A DNA stretch of 64,000 nucleotides from Mesorhizobium_K sp040049215 (lineage in GTDB: Bacteria > Pseudomonadota > Alphaproteobacteria > Rhizobiales > Rhizobiaceae), in assembly GCF_040049215.1 (NCBI RefSeq), contig NZ_JBDZDN010000006.1:121545-185544 (forward strand). Direction: 5' to 3'. Positions 28,601 to 38,128 of the stretch are shown here, piece after piece. Below the pieces are notes generated by a model, which searched no databases, was not told where the DNA came from, and saw nothing but the letters and a program-made list of their open reading frames with translations. Each line of letters opens with the position of its first letter. Positions within the stretch are counted from its first letter, which is position 1. Position numbers and translations under genes: made by a program.

Positions 28601-31198
28601 GGCAAGGGCGACGACACCTATGTCGGCGGCGACGGTTTCGAGGAGTACGACGCCATCAGCTTCAGGGGCGAAACCGGCACGAGCGGCGTTTACGCGAATC
28701 TCGCAACCGGAGTGGTGACGGACACCTACGGCAACAGCGAGTCGGCGACCGGAATTGAAGAGGTTGACGGCTCGGCCAATGACGACACATTGATCGGCAA
28801 CGAGGCACACAACTTTTTCCGCGGGCATGGGGGTTCTGACACCTATGACGGCGGTGCGGGCGATTACGACCAGGTCGCGTTCGACGAGGAGGCGGGCGGC
28901 TTTCAGGGCGCAGAGGTCGATCTCGCACTTGGCTCTGGCACCGACACCTACGGCAATGCCGAGACCTTCACCAGCATCGAGGTGCTGCGCGGATCGCAAT
29001 GGATCGACACGTTCACCGGCGACGATGGCGTGAACGAATTCTACGGACTGGCCGGCGCCGACGTCCTCGACGGCGGGGATGGCGACGACACGGTCCGCTA
29101 CGATCGCGATGCCGACTTCGGCGGCGTCGACGGTGTCACGGTCGACCTCGCGGCGGGCACCGCGATCGACGGCTTCGGCGATGAAGATGCACTGTCCAAC
29201 ATCGAGAATGTGCGCGGCACCGACTCTATCGACGAGCTGACCGGCGACGACAACGACAACGAGTTGTTCGGTCTCGGCGGCAACGATACGCTGAGCGGCG
29301 CTGACGGCAATGACTACCTGGAAGGCGGCGCCGGAAACGACGAGCTGATCGGTGGTAGCGGAGACGACTACCTGGTGGGCGGCGAGGGCGACGACACCTA
29401 TCATGGCGGCGGCACAGGTCCCGACCAGTTCGACGTGGTCAGCTTCCGGGACGAGACGGGCGGTTCTGGCGTCGTTGTGGACCTGGCGGCCGGGACCGCG
29501 ACCGATACCTACGGCAACGAGGAGACGCTGATCGACATCGAGGAGGTCGACGGATCGCAGAACGACGACACCATTGTGGGCAACGACGCGGACAACTTCT
29601 TCCGCGGCTTCGATGGAGCCGACAGTTATGACGGCGGCGTTGGCTTCGACCAGGTCGCCTACGACGCGGAAACCGGCGATAACGGAGTCGTGATTGACCT
29701 TAGTGTGTTGGATGTCGACGGCTTTGCCACGGGCACGGACACCTACGGCAAGGTCGAAAAGTTCAAGAGCATCGAAATGTTGCGCGGCTCGGAAAACGCC
29801 GACGCCTTCATCGGCGACGACGGCGACAATATTTTCCGCGGCATGGCCGGCGACGACGTCATGGACGGCGGCGATGGTTGGGACACGGTCCGATACGACC
29901 GCGACGTCAACAGGGGCGGAACGTCGGGCGTCACCGTCAGTCTCTTGGCGGGTACGGCGACCGACGGTTTCGGTGACAGCGATACCTTGTTCAACTTTGA
30001 GCGCGTGGTTGGAACGGAAACCGACGATTGGCTGATCGGCGACAACCTGGATAACGAACTGATCGGTCTTGGCGGCGCGGACAGCCTCGACGGCTTCTCT
30101 GGCAATGACTATCTCGAAGGTGGCGCGGGTGACGACATACTCGACGGCGGTCAGGGGGACGACTATCTGGCCGGCGGGGAGGGCGATGACACCTATATCG
30201 GCGGTGACGGTCCCGACCAGTATGACGCGATCAGTTTCAGGGACGAGACCGGCGCGTTTGGCGTCGTGGTCGATCTGGGAGCCGGCACGGCGACAGACAC
30301 TTACGACAACGTCACCATCGAATCGGTGACCGGAATCGAAGAAGTCGACGGTTCGAAGAACAGCGACATGCTGATCGGCAACGCGGACGATAACTTCTTC
30401 CGCGGCTTTGACGGAAGCGACAGCTATAGTGGCGGCGCAGGGGACTTCGATCAGGTCTCGTTCGACGACGGCGGTGGCAGTCAGGGCGCTATCATCAATC
30501 TTGCGCTGGGCACCGGCACTGACACCTACGGCAATGCGGAAACCTTCACTGGCATCGAAGTCCTGCGCGGCTCGCAATGGGCTGACACCTTCATCGGCGA
30601 CGCCAACGATAACACCTTCCGCGGCATGGCCGGCGATGACACGCTGAATGGCGCCGGCGGCAACGACACCGTCCGCTACGACCGCGACGTGAACAGGGGT
30701 GGCACGGCGGAGGTCACGGTCGATCTGGCAGCGGGCACGGCAACCGACGGCTTCGGCGACAGCGACACCCTGATCGACATCGAGCATGCGCGCGGAACGC
30801 AGTTCGCCGACACGCTGTCCGGAGACGGGGACTACAACCAGCTTTTCGGGCTCGATGGCGACGACACACTGTTCGGAGATGCCGGCGATGATCAGCTATT
30901 CGGTGGCGACGGTTCCGATGATTTGACCGGTGGCTTTGGCAGCGACGAGTTCATTCTCTATGCCGGCGAAAGCGGCGTCGACGATATACTCGATTTCGAG
31001 ATCGGCAACGATCTGATCAGCCTTTACGGCTATGACGAAAGCACGACGGTCATCAGTCTCGCGGACAACGGTTTGGGCGGAAGCAATCTCATGGTCGACG
31101 GTTTGGCAGTCGCCTCGCTGGCTGACGTCTCGTTCGAAACAGACCTAGTCATCGATTATACCGACCATCACGTCCTCACGATGATGGCGACCGTATGA
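22611..31198 (+). CDS. Giant RTX adhesin secreted by the type I system (split by assembly gap)
   Basis: If the duplicated 94 bp and the N run are collapsed, the frame is continuous and codes for about 2797 residues; the true repeat number may be larger. Order: short prefix with DYSRQGHDLL and QDYF; FecR-like domain (about 117-235); Gly/Asn-rich linker; long VCBS/cadherin-like domains (GxNDxP joints); a seven-repeat FG-GAP propeller with DLDGDGD Ca loops (about 25590-26635); another VCBS; a LamG-like lectin domain (about 27045-27645); a cadherin-like unit; and three RTX supermodules with GGxGxDxL repeats (28530-30900). The C terminus carries a DDILDFEIGNDLISLYG type I secretion signal. ATG 22611 follows AGGGGAAC closely; GTG 22593 and ATG 22620 are alternatives. 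It is expected to be a Ca-stabilised surface or biofilm adhesin. Confidence 0.85.
25049..25336 (+). repeat. Identical 94-bp segments on both sides of the assembly gap
   Basis: Bases 25049-25142 and 25243-25336 are identical. Together they suggest either overlapping contig ends joined by an arbitrary spacer or two copies of a tandem VCBS unit whose middle is missing. Removing 194 bp restores a single open frame and one complete domain. Confidence 0.9.
25143..25242. other. Assembly gap of 100 N
   Basis: Exactly 100 undefined bases, a conventional scaffold spacer. The adhesin reading frame differs by two positions across it, as expected if the length is arbitrary rather than measured. Confidence 0.98.
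28532..30900 (+). repeat. Three RTX supermodules of about 780-795 bp
   Basis: The phrase DYLEGG followed by GGxGDDxL repeats, then DDTY-GG, a SFRDETG strand, EEVDGS, FFRG, a YGNAETF strand, VLRGS, VRYDRD and FGDSDTL, recurs from 28532, 29312 and 30107. The spacing is 260 and 265 codons. The last copy ends in the C-terminal secretion signal. This is a long-period repeat above the nonapeptide level. Confidence 0.85.
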
Positions 31199-31235
31199 GC
31201 ATCGTGGCTGTCAGCGAAACGGCGGACGGCAGTTG

Positions 31236-32624
31236 ATGCTCGGAGGCCGTTTATTGGGTGGGCTCGTCGTCGCGGCCGCCCTGTCGCTCCTGCTCCCCCT
31301 TCCCCTCCACGCCGCCGAAGACAACGCCGTCGTCGCCGAATCGCTGCGAGCCATGTTCCAGTCCGGTACGGCCGACACTGGGTCCGAGGCGGCCAACGCG
31401 GCGCTGCCGTCGGTCCGCGAGATCTACGAAATCCGCGATTTCAAGCCGATCTGGGTGCGCGACAACGGCCCCAAGACCAAGGCCAGGGCGCTGCTTGCCG
31501 AGTTGAAAATCTCCGGCGTGCACGGCCTGTCGCCGGAATTCTACCACGTCGCCGAGATCGAGGCGCTGATGCAGTCGTCGGAGCCTGACGACCTTGCCCG
31601 CCTCGACATGCTGCTCTCGGGCGCCGCGGTCGAGTTCGGCGGCGATCTCGCCAACGGGCGCATCGGGCCCGATCTCGCACCGTCGGAAAATGCCGTCGCG
31701 CCGCTCGCGACCACTCCGGCTGAATATGTGGCGGGGGCGGAGGCGGCCGAGAATCTGCGCGATTTCGCCGGCGCCCTGCTCAACGAGGATTTCCGCTACG
31801 TACGCCTCATCTCCAAGCTCAACGAATTCACCCGCCTGCAGGCGTCGGGGCAGTGGCCGGCCATCGACGCGGCGGGCGCGCCGATCGCGTCGGGAGCCGG
31901 CGATCCGCGCATGAAGGACATACGCCGGCTGCTGGCTCTATCCGGCGACTTGCCGATATCGCTGATGGGCGGCGGCGATCTGCATGACGACAAGACGATC
32001 GACGCCGTGCGCGGCTTCCAGACGCGGCACGGGCTCGATCCCACCGGCGCGATCGATGCCGCCACGCTCGCCGAGATGGCCGTCCCGATCGGCGATCGCA
32101 TCCGTCAGATCAAGGTCAATCTGGAGCGCCGGCGCTGGCAGAACCGTGGTCTCGGCGACGAAAACATCTACATCAACCTTGCCGACAGCAATGTGAAGAT
32201 CGTGCATGGCGGCCGGTCGGATCGTTTCGTCGCCGTCGCCAATGCCGCCGAGCTCGGCGCGCTGCCGACCTTCTTCGGTTCCGTGACCGGCGTCGAAGTG
32301 CGTCCCGGCGACGTGCCGGAGATCGCGCTGACCGTCCAGTCGCCCTTCATAGACCGCATAGGCGGACGGGGCTCCGAACGGGAGATCGCGATCACCGACG
32401 CGGTGTCCGTGGCGTCCGACCTGATCGCCGTCCGTGCGCTGCCCGGCGAGACCATCGATACGCTTCTCGCTTCCGATACGCCGGCCAGAATTGAGTTCGG
32501 AGAGCCGCTGCCGCTCTTCGTCACCTTCGTCACCGCCTGGGCGAATGGCGACGGCTCGGTGCATTTCCGCCGCGACCCGACGGGGCGCGACGCAAAAGTG
32601 GCCGCGCTGCTTCAGCTCGACTGA
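31236..32624 (+). CDS. L,D-transpeptidase-like exported protein lacking the catalytic core
   Basis: A 462-residue protein with a signal peptide (LLGGLVVAAALSLLLPLPLHA-A). It follows the LdtD/YcbB plan: a scaffold region with YEIRDFKPIWVRDNG, a peptidoglycan-binding helix set (DDKTIDAVRGFQTRHGLDPTGAIDAATL), and the YkuD entry phrase NLERRRW followed by NIYINLADSNVKIV. The end resembles the family tail (PLFVTFVTAWANGDGSVHFRRDPTGRD). The middle of the YkuD domain with the HG and SHGCxR motifs is missing, and the protein has no cysteine. It is thus probably a peptidoglycan-binding pseudoenzyme. The adhesin gene ends 37 bp upstream; it converges with the sensor gene by a 13-bp overlap. Confidence 0.8.
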   Translation: MLGGRLLGGLVVAAALSLLLPLPLHAAEDNAVVAESLRAMFQSGTADTGSEAANAALPSVREIYEIRDFKPIWVRDNGPKTKARALLAELKISGVHGLSPEFYHVAEIEALMQSSEPDDLARLDMLLSGAAVEFGGDLANGRIGPDLAPSENAVAPLATTPAEYVAGAEAAENLRDFAGALLNEDFRYVRLISKLNEFTRLQASGQWPAIDAAGAPIASGAGDPRMKDIRRLLALSGDLPISLMGGGDLHDDKTIDAVRGFQTRHGLDPTGAIDAATLAEMAVPIGDRIRQIKVNLERRRWQNRGLGDENIYINLADSNVKIVHGGRSDRFVAVANAAELGALPTFFGSVTGVEVRPGDVPEIALTVQSPFIDRIGGRGSEREIAITDAVSVASDLIAVRALPGETIDTLLASDTPARIEFGEPLPLFVTFVTAWANGDGSVHFRRDPTGRDAKVAALLQLD

Positions 32625-35600
32625 TCCGTATCGCCGCCCTCTGGCCGAGTCATCGGCGCCGCCGCCCTTCGCGGCAGGACGATGCGGAACTCGGTGAACG
32701 ATCCCGGCACCGTATCCATTTCGATCGTTCCGCCATGCTGCTTCACGATGATGTCGCGGCTGAGCGAAAGCCCCAGGCCGGTGCCCTGGCCGGCGGGCTT
32801 GGTCGTGAAGAACGGATCGTACATGCTCTCGCGCACGTCCGCGGCAATGCCGGTCCCGTTGTCGCGGATCCTGATCTCGACGGCGTCGCCGAGGTTTTTG
32901 GTTGATGCAGTAAGCATCGGCTCGTAGCCGCCGCCGTTGGCCGCCGCGCCGCGCCGCGCCATGGCGTCGATGCCGTTGGAAAACAGGTTGATGAGCACGC
33001 GGGTAATCTCCTGCGGGTAGAGGTCGACCGCCCCCGCCTTGGGGTCCAGTACCTTCTCCAGCTTAATATCGAAATCCCGCCGCTCGGCGCGCGCGCCGTG
33101 ATAGGCGATGCCCAGGCTCTCGTCGACCACCGCGTTGATGTCGACCCTGCGGTGCTCGCCAGGGCCTTCAAGCGACTGCAGCAGCGTGTTCCTGACGGCC
33201 GATTCGGCGCGCCTGCCCTCCCACACCACCTTGTCGAGATTGGCCTTCAGCGTGTCGCCCAACTCCTCGACCTCCGCCCTGGTGCCGCCGTCGATCACCG
33301 CGCCTTCCAGCACCATGCGGATATCGTCGACAAGCTTGTTCGACCGCAGCGATTCGTCGTTGACCGCCTTCAGCCGTTCCTCGATATCCTGGCCGATGCC
33401 GGTGGTCAGCCGGCCGAGCGAGGCCAGCCTTTCCGACTCGGCCAGCCGCGCCTGAGCGGCGTGAAGATCCTGAAGCAGGGCGGCAAGTTCGCGCGCGCGC
33501 GCCTGCGCTTCGCCCGACCGTCGCGCCTCCTCGATCGCGATTGCCGCCTCGTCGGCGAATGTCTGCGCCAGCTCGATCTCAGGCCCGCTGAACGGTCCCG
33601 GCGTCGAGCGGGTCAGCGCAAAGACTCCGATCGCGGTCCCGTCATGCAGCAGCGGCACGCACAGGATCGCCCCCAGACCTTCGATCCGGGCGATCCCGGC
33701 GTGCTCCGCATCGCTGTCGGCGTCGGCGGCATGCACGACCGCGCGGTCCAGCGCCGCGCGTCCGACCCAGCTGTCCCGGCCGGGTGGCTGAGTGCGCACG
33801 AGGGGTTCGGGCATGGCGCCGGTCGCCGCGCCGACGCGGTATGCGCCGTCCTTCATCAGGTAGATCGCCGCTCCGCCGGCGTTGCAGAGCGATGCAGCCG
33901 AGGCGGTCAGCGTGGTCAGCACGCCGCCGAGTTCGAAACCGGGTCCGCTGATCGCCTTCAGCACTGCCGCGATTGCCGCCTGCCGCCGCTGCGCTTCGCC
34001 GACTTCAACCGTGCGGGCCCGCACCTCGCTCGTGCGCGTTTCGAGCGCCTCGATCAGCCGCACATTCTCGATCGCGATCACGGCCTGGTCGGCCAGCGTC
34101 GCCGCCACCGCGAATTCGGCGTCGCCGAACGGCGCCTGACGGGCGATCACCAGCGCGCCGATCGCTCCGCCGGGACCGGGCAGGGGAACCGCGATCGCAT
34201 TTCCGGATGACGCGTCGCCCGCCAATTGCAGCGGTTCGGCTTCGCGCGCGGCGCGGCGTGCGAGGCCGGCCGTCTGCAGGTACCCTGCGTCGCCGAGCCA
34301 GCCGTCGGGGAAACCCACGCTGCCGGCGTTTTCCAGCTTGGCGCCGTCGCCAAGGCAGATCGCGGCCATGCCGGCGTTGCAGAGTTCGGCTGCCGAACGC
34401 GCCAGCGTGTCGAGCACCGCGCCGAGGTCGATGCGCGCGCGGCCGAGAATCGCCAGCATGCGCGCCGTCGCCTCGCGTTCGCGCAACGCCTTGCCGAGGC
34501 TCTGGTTGCGCGCGTCTAGCGCGCCGGCAAGCCGCGCCGTGCCGATCGCGACGGCGGCCTGTGCGGCGAGCGTGCCCGCCAGTTCGATCTCGTGCTCGCT
34601 GAAGGCTTCGGCGGCCACGCGCGACAGCGTCAGACCGCCTGCCTCCTCTCCGTCAAGCATGAGGGGCACGGCGAGTGTCGCTCCCCCGGTCCCGGCTGTT
34701 GTGCCCTTCGCGGCGACGAGGCGTGCTCTGCCGGCTTCCTCGATACGCAGTTCGACCGCGTCGGCGCGGCACAGTTGGGCCGCGGTTGCGACGACCGCGT
34801 CGAACACCGGCTTCGGATCGCCCTCGGCATCGCCCAGAAGCTTCAGCGCGTGGGTCGTCGCCCTCACGAAGCTGTTTGCCCCGTCGCGATCTTCGGCATG
34901 CAGCCTGCGCGCGTCTTCAAGTTCCGCCGCATGCAGATGGCGCGCCTGATCCAGTTCGGCGGCGCGGACCTTGTGGGCGTCGTCGAGCGCCTCGGCATGC
35001 AGCCTGCGCGCTTCGCCCATCTCCGCCGCGTGCTGCTGCTCCGCTGCGTCGAACCGTTGCCGCGCCTGATCCAGCTCGGCGGCGTGCAGCCGGCCGGCCT
35101 CCTCCACCGCGGCTGCATGGCGCTGCTCCGCCGCCTCGTACTTCTGGCGAGCCTCCTCGACGTCCTGGGCATGGTGCCGGCGGGCTTCGTCCATCTCCGC
35201 CGCGTGCTGCTGCTCGGCTGCGTCGAACCGTTGCCGCGCCTGATCCAGCTCGTCGGCATGGTGCCGGCGGGCTTCGTCCATCTCCGCCGCGTGCTGCTGC
35301 TCCGCCGCGTCGAACCGCAGGCGGGCTTCTTCCACTTCGGCGGCGTGCAGCTGGCGCGCCTCCTCCGCCTCCGCAGCATGCTGCTGTTCCGCCTCGTCGA
35401 ACCGTTGCCGGGCCTCTTCCGCTTCCGCTGCGTGCAGCCGGCCGGCCTCGTCGAGCGCCGCCGCATGCCGCTGCTCCGCGTCTTCGAACCGTTGCCGGGC
35501 CGCCTCTACCTCCGAGGCATGCAGCCGGCGTGCCTCGTCCATCTCCGCGGCATGCTGCTGCCCCGCCGCGTCGAACTCTCGGCGAGCCTCCTCCACTTCG

Positions 35601-38128
35601 GCGGCGTGCAGCCGGCGGACTTCGTCCATCTCCGCCGCATGCTGCTGCTTGGCTGCGTCGAACCGCTGGCGGGCGTCTTCCACCTCGGCGGCGTGCAGCC
35701 GGCGGGCTTCCTCCATCTCGGCCGCGTGCTGCAGCCCCGCCGCGTCGAACCGCTGGCGGGCTGCTTCCACTTCCGCGACATGCAACCGGCGGATCTCGTC
35801 CAGCTCCGCCGCATGCCGCCGTTCCGCGGCCTCCAGGTCCCCGGCATGGCGCTGGCGCCATTCGTCGCGCTCGGCCGTGCGTTCGGCGAGTTGCTGGAGC
35901 GTAGCATCGCGTTCGGTCGTGCGCAGGCGCGCTTCCTCATGCAAGCGCGCCTCGTCCAGCGCGATGACGGCGTGGTCGGCCAGCGTTTCGAGCAGCGCGA
36001 GCCGGTGTTCCGGCAGCGCGTTCGGCTCCGGGTCGGCGACCGTCATCACGCCGATTGCCGCGCCGTCCTTCAGCAGCGGCACGATGGCGACGGAGCGAAT
36101 GCCGAGCAGACGCGACAGGTCGTCGAACGCTTCCGCGGGTTCGGCCTGGAGGTCGGCGACGAGCACCGCCTTGCGTCGCTCCATCGCCTGTCCGGCCGCA
36201 CTGCCGGCAGAGGGCGCCGCGCCCGCCGTGACCAGATCCCTTGCCTCGGGAGGCAGGCCGCGATGCGCCCGCACCTGCAGCCGCGTCCCGTCGAGCAGGG
36301 CGATATGGCAGAAGCGTGCGTTGCAGAGTCGCGCCGCGCTGTCGGCAATGGCATCCAGCACCGGATGGCTGTCGGTCGGCGACTGCGCGATGGCGTGCAG
36401 TATGCGGCCCGTCGCGGTCCGCTGTTCGAGCGACTCGGCAATGTCGCGATTGCCGTCCTCGATCGTCTTGAGCAGCCGGACGTTGCGAATGGCGATCAGC
36501 GCCTGGTCGGCGAAGTCCTGCACGACAGAGACCTGCCGTTCGAGGAAGGGCAGGGGGTCGGCGCGCGACAGCGAGAAGACGGCTTCTACCCGGTCGCCGT
36601 GCTTGAGCGGCACGGCGAGCGCGGCCCGTTCGTCGGCGTTGGCGGGGCGCTCGCCGTAGTCGCCCATGAAGCGCAGGTCGCGCGAGACGTCGTCGACGTT
36701 GATCACTTGCCCGGAATAGGCGGCCGCCGCCGCCACCGCGTGCAGGTCGGTGTCCCTGGTGAAGGGCGCCTGGCGCGCCGCCTCGGCCCAGTCGCTTGTG
36801 TGCCCGAGTTGCGCGGCGAGCCGGTATGCGTCGCCGTCGCGCAGCCAGACCGCGCCGACATTGGCTTCGCTCAGCCGCACCGCGGAGCCGATCAGCGTGT
36901 CAAGCACCCGCTCCAGGTCGTAGTCGGTGCGGCTGATCGTCTTCAGCATTTCGGCGGTCAGCGACTGCTGCTGCAAGGCGATGTCGAAGCCGACCGCGCT
37001 GTCGTCGATCTTTTCCTCCAGCCCCTTCCGGCTCTGCTGGAGGCGGTTCGCCATCGCGTTGAACGTGTCGGCGAGCGCGCCGATCTCGTCGCGTCGGCGA
37101 AGGGCGACGCGCTGCGTCAGGTCTCCCTCGCCAAGCAGTTCCGTACTTGCCTGCAGCCGCTTGATCGGCACGGCGACGCGGCGCGCGAGCCAGACTCCGA
37201 CAATCGCGGCGGCCAGCAGTCCGGCGGCCAGAAGCAAGCCGGTCTGCCAGAGCAGCTCGCGGAAGGGCGAAAGGGCATCGGCCTTCGGCGTCTGGACGAT
37301 CGCCGTCCAGCCAGGCCCCGGCACCTGCGCCCATGCCGCGAATGCCGGAACCGAGCCGTCTTCCCCAACCGCGTCCATGCTCGTGCCGGCGCCGCCCGCG
37401 GCGAGTGCCTCCGCCACCTGCGGCAGGGCGGAAAGATCGTTCTCGCCCGTCACCGGGTTGCGGCTCGGATGGGCGATCAGCCGGCCGGCGCCGTCGACGA
37501 CGAAGGCCTCTTGGCCGTTCCCGGCCGCTGCCTTGACGGGCGCGGCGAGGAAGGCGAGGTCGAGTTCGGCGACTGTGACGCCGCCGTCCGCATGCGCCAC
37601 GCCGATCGTGCCCGCCAGATCGGCGCCGTTGCGCACATAGACCGGACCGAACCAGTTGCGCGCCTTTACCGTCTCGACGAAGCGCGGCTCGTTCGCGTGG
37701 CTGGCGAGGCTGGCGAGCGAGTCCGGCGCCAGCCGCGACACCTTCAGCTGCTCGAGGCCCCTGCTGTCGATGTGGAACAGCTCCACGATGGCCGGGAATT
37801 GCCGCAAGATGCGCGCGAAGTCGGCGCGCTGCTGCTCGACGCCTGATGCCTGCCAGTCGCGCTCTGCGGTCCAGGCAAGCTGGCCCTGCAGTTCCGAGAT
37901 GGAGCCGCCGATGCTGCCGGCCAGCGCTTGCGCCCTTTCCTGCTGCAAGGCCAGCGCCGAGCGCTCCGTCGCGACGTAGCCCGACCAGAGGCTGAGGGCG
38001 GCGCCAGCGGCAAGGAGCAATGCAACCAGCGCCACCGTCACGGCGGCGAATTTCAGCGACAGCGGAATTTTCAGCCGGCGCGCCGGCTTTTCAGCCGCGC
38101 CTTTCGACCCGTTTGGGGCAATGGCCAT
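32612..38128 (-). CDS. Giant Cache-HAMP-multi-GAF sensor with degenerate histidine kinase core
   Basis: 1838 residues: membrane helix (about 26-50), periplasmic dCache-like sensor (51-295), second helix (300-324), HAMP (325-375), two GAF-like domains (about 400-560 and 590-740), a long coiled coil (about 745-1086) with nine 29-residue repeats, three more GAF-like domains (about 1095-1570), a dimerisation-like helix and a C-terminal ATPase. The ATPase boxes are intact: NLFSNGIDAM, RDNGTGI, DPFFTTK and GQGTGLGLS. The phosphoacceptor region reads LASLGRLTTGIGQDIEERL where homologous GAF kinases have GIAHEI, so Gln replaces His. It may bind ATP and signal allosterically, or pass phosphate another way. 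The ATG at 38128 has only a weak ribosome binding site. Confidence 0.85.
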   Translation of the reverse strand: MAIAPNGSKGAAEKPARRLKIPLSLKFAAVTVALVALLLAAGAALSLWSGYVATERSALALQQERAQALAGSIGGSISELQGQLAWTAERDWQASGVEQQRADFARILRQFPAIVELFHIDSRGLEQLKVSRLAPDSLASLASHANEPRFVETVKARNWFGPVYVRNGADLAGTIGVAHADGGVTVAELDLAFLAAPVKAAAGNGQEAFVVDGAGRLIAHPSRNPVTGENDLSALPQVAEALAAGGAGTSMDAVGEDGSVPAFAAWAQVPGPGWTAIVQTPKADALSPFRELLWQTGLLLAAGLLAAAIVGVWLARRVAVPIKRLQASTELLGEGDLTQRVALRRRDEIGALADTFNAMANRLQQSRKGLEEKIDDSAVGFDIALQQQSLTAEMLKTISRTDYDLERVLDTLIGSAVRLSEANVGAVWLRDGDAYRLAAQLGHTSDWAEAARQAPFTRDTDLHAVAAAAAYSGQVINVDDVSRDLRFMGDYGERPANADERAALAVPLKHGDRVEAVFSLSRADPLPFLERQVSVVQDFADQALIAIRNVRLLKTIEDGNRDIAESLEQRTATGRILHAIAQSPTDSHPVLDAIADSAARLCNARFCHIALLDGTRLQVRAHRGLPPEARDLVTAGAAPSAGSAAGQAMERRKAVLVADLQAEPAEAFDDLSRLLGIRSVAIVPLLKDGAAIGVMTVADPEPNALPEHRLALLETLADHAVIALDEARLHEEARLRTTERDATLQQLAERTAERDEWRQRHAGDLEAAERRHAAELDEIRRLHVAEVEAARQRFDAAGLQHAAEMEEARRLHAAEVEDARQRFDAAKQQHAAEMDEVRRLHAAEVEEARREFDAAGQQHAAEMDEARRLHASEVEAARQRFEDAEQRHAAALDEAGRLHAAEAEEARQRFDEAEQQHAAEAEEARQLHAAEVEEARLRFDAAEQQHAAEMDEARRHHADELDQARQRFDAAEQQHAAEMDEARRHHAQDVEEARQKYEAAEQRHAAAVEEAGRLHAAELDQARQRFDAAEQQHAAEMGEARRLHAEALDDAHKVRAAELDQARHLHAAELEDARRLHAEDRDGANSFVRATTHALKLLGDAEGDPKPVFDAVVATAAQLCRADAVELRIEEAGRARLVAAKGTTAGTGGATLAVPLMLDGEEAGGLTLSRVAAEAFSEHEIELAGTLAAQAAVAIGTARLAGALDARNQSLGKALREREATARMLAILGRARIDLGAVLDTLARSAAELCNAGMAAICLGDGAKLENAGSVGFPDGWLGDAGYLQTAGLARRAAREAEPLQLAGDASSGNAIAVPLPGPGGAIGALVIARQAPFGDAEFAVAATLADQAVIAIENVRLIEALETRTSEVRARTVEVGEAQRRQAAIAAVLKAISGPGFELGGVLTTLTASAASLCNAGGAAIYLMKDGAYRVGAATGAMPEPLVRTQPPGRDSWVGRAALDRAVVHAADADSDAEHAGIARIEGLGAILCVPLLHDGTAIGVFALTRSTPGPFSGPEIELAQTFADEAAIAIEEARRSGEAQARARELAALLQDLHAAQARLAESERLASLGRLTTGIGQDIEERLKAVNDESLRSNKLVDDIRMVLEGAVIDGGTRAEVEELGDTLKANLDKVVWEGRRAESAVRNTLLQSLEGPGEHRRVDINAVVDESLGIAYHGARAERRDFDIKLEKVLDPKAGAVDLYPQEITRVLINLFSNGIDAMARRGAAANGGGYEPMLTASTKNLGDAVEIRIRDNGTGIAADVRESMYDPFFTTKPAGQGTGLGLSLSRDIIVKQHGGTIEMDTVPGSFTEFRIVLPRRAAAPMTRPEGGDTDQSS
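35018..35800 (-). repeat. Nine tandem 87-bp (29-residue) coiled-coil repeats
   Basis: The unit, in protein, is DEARRLHAAEVEEARQRF followed by DAAEQQHAAEM. Nine copies run from 35800 down to 35018 without length change, then decay. A 29-residue period equals eight helical turns at 3.63 residues per turn, between heptad (3.5) and hendecad (3.67) geometry, so a nearly straight long helix is expected between the GAF clusters. Confidence 0.92.

Noticed and set aside
28358..30787. 810-codon minus-strand frame opposite the RTX region
   Set aside because: It is repetitive only because the RTX codons opposite are; no start signal and no recognisable domain. The plus strand has Ca-binding repeats and a secretion signal.
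35018..35800. Mobile or satellite DNA
   Set aside because: The 87-bp repeats are in frame, encode a regular helix and lie inside an intact gene.
34592..37846. About 1080-codon plus-strand frame opposite the giant sensor
   Set aside because: It mirrors the coiled-coil and GAF codons; the minus strand has recognisable domains and ATPase boxes.
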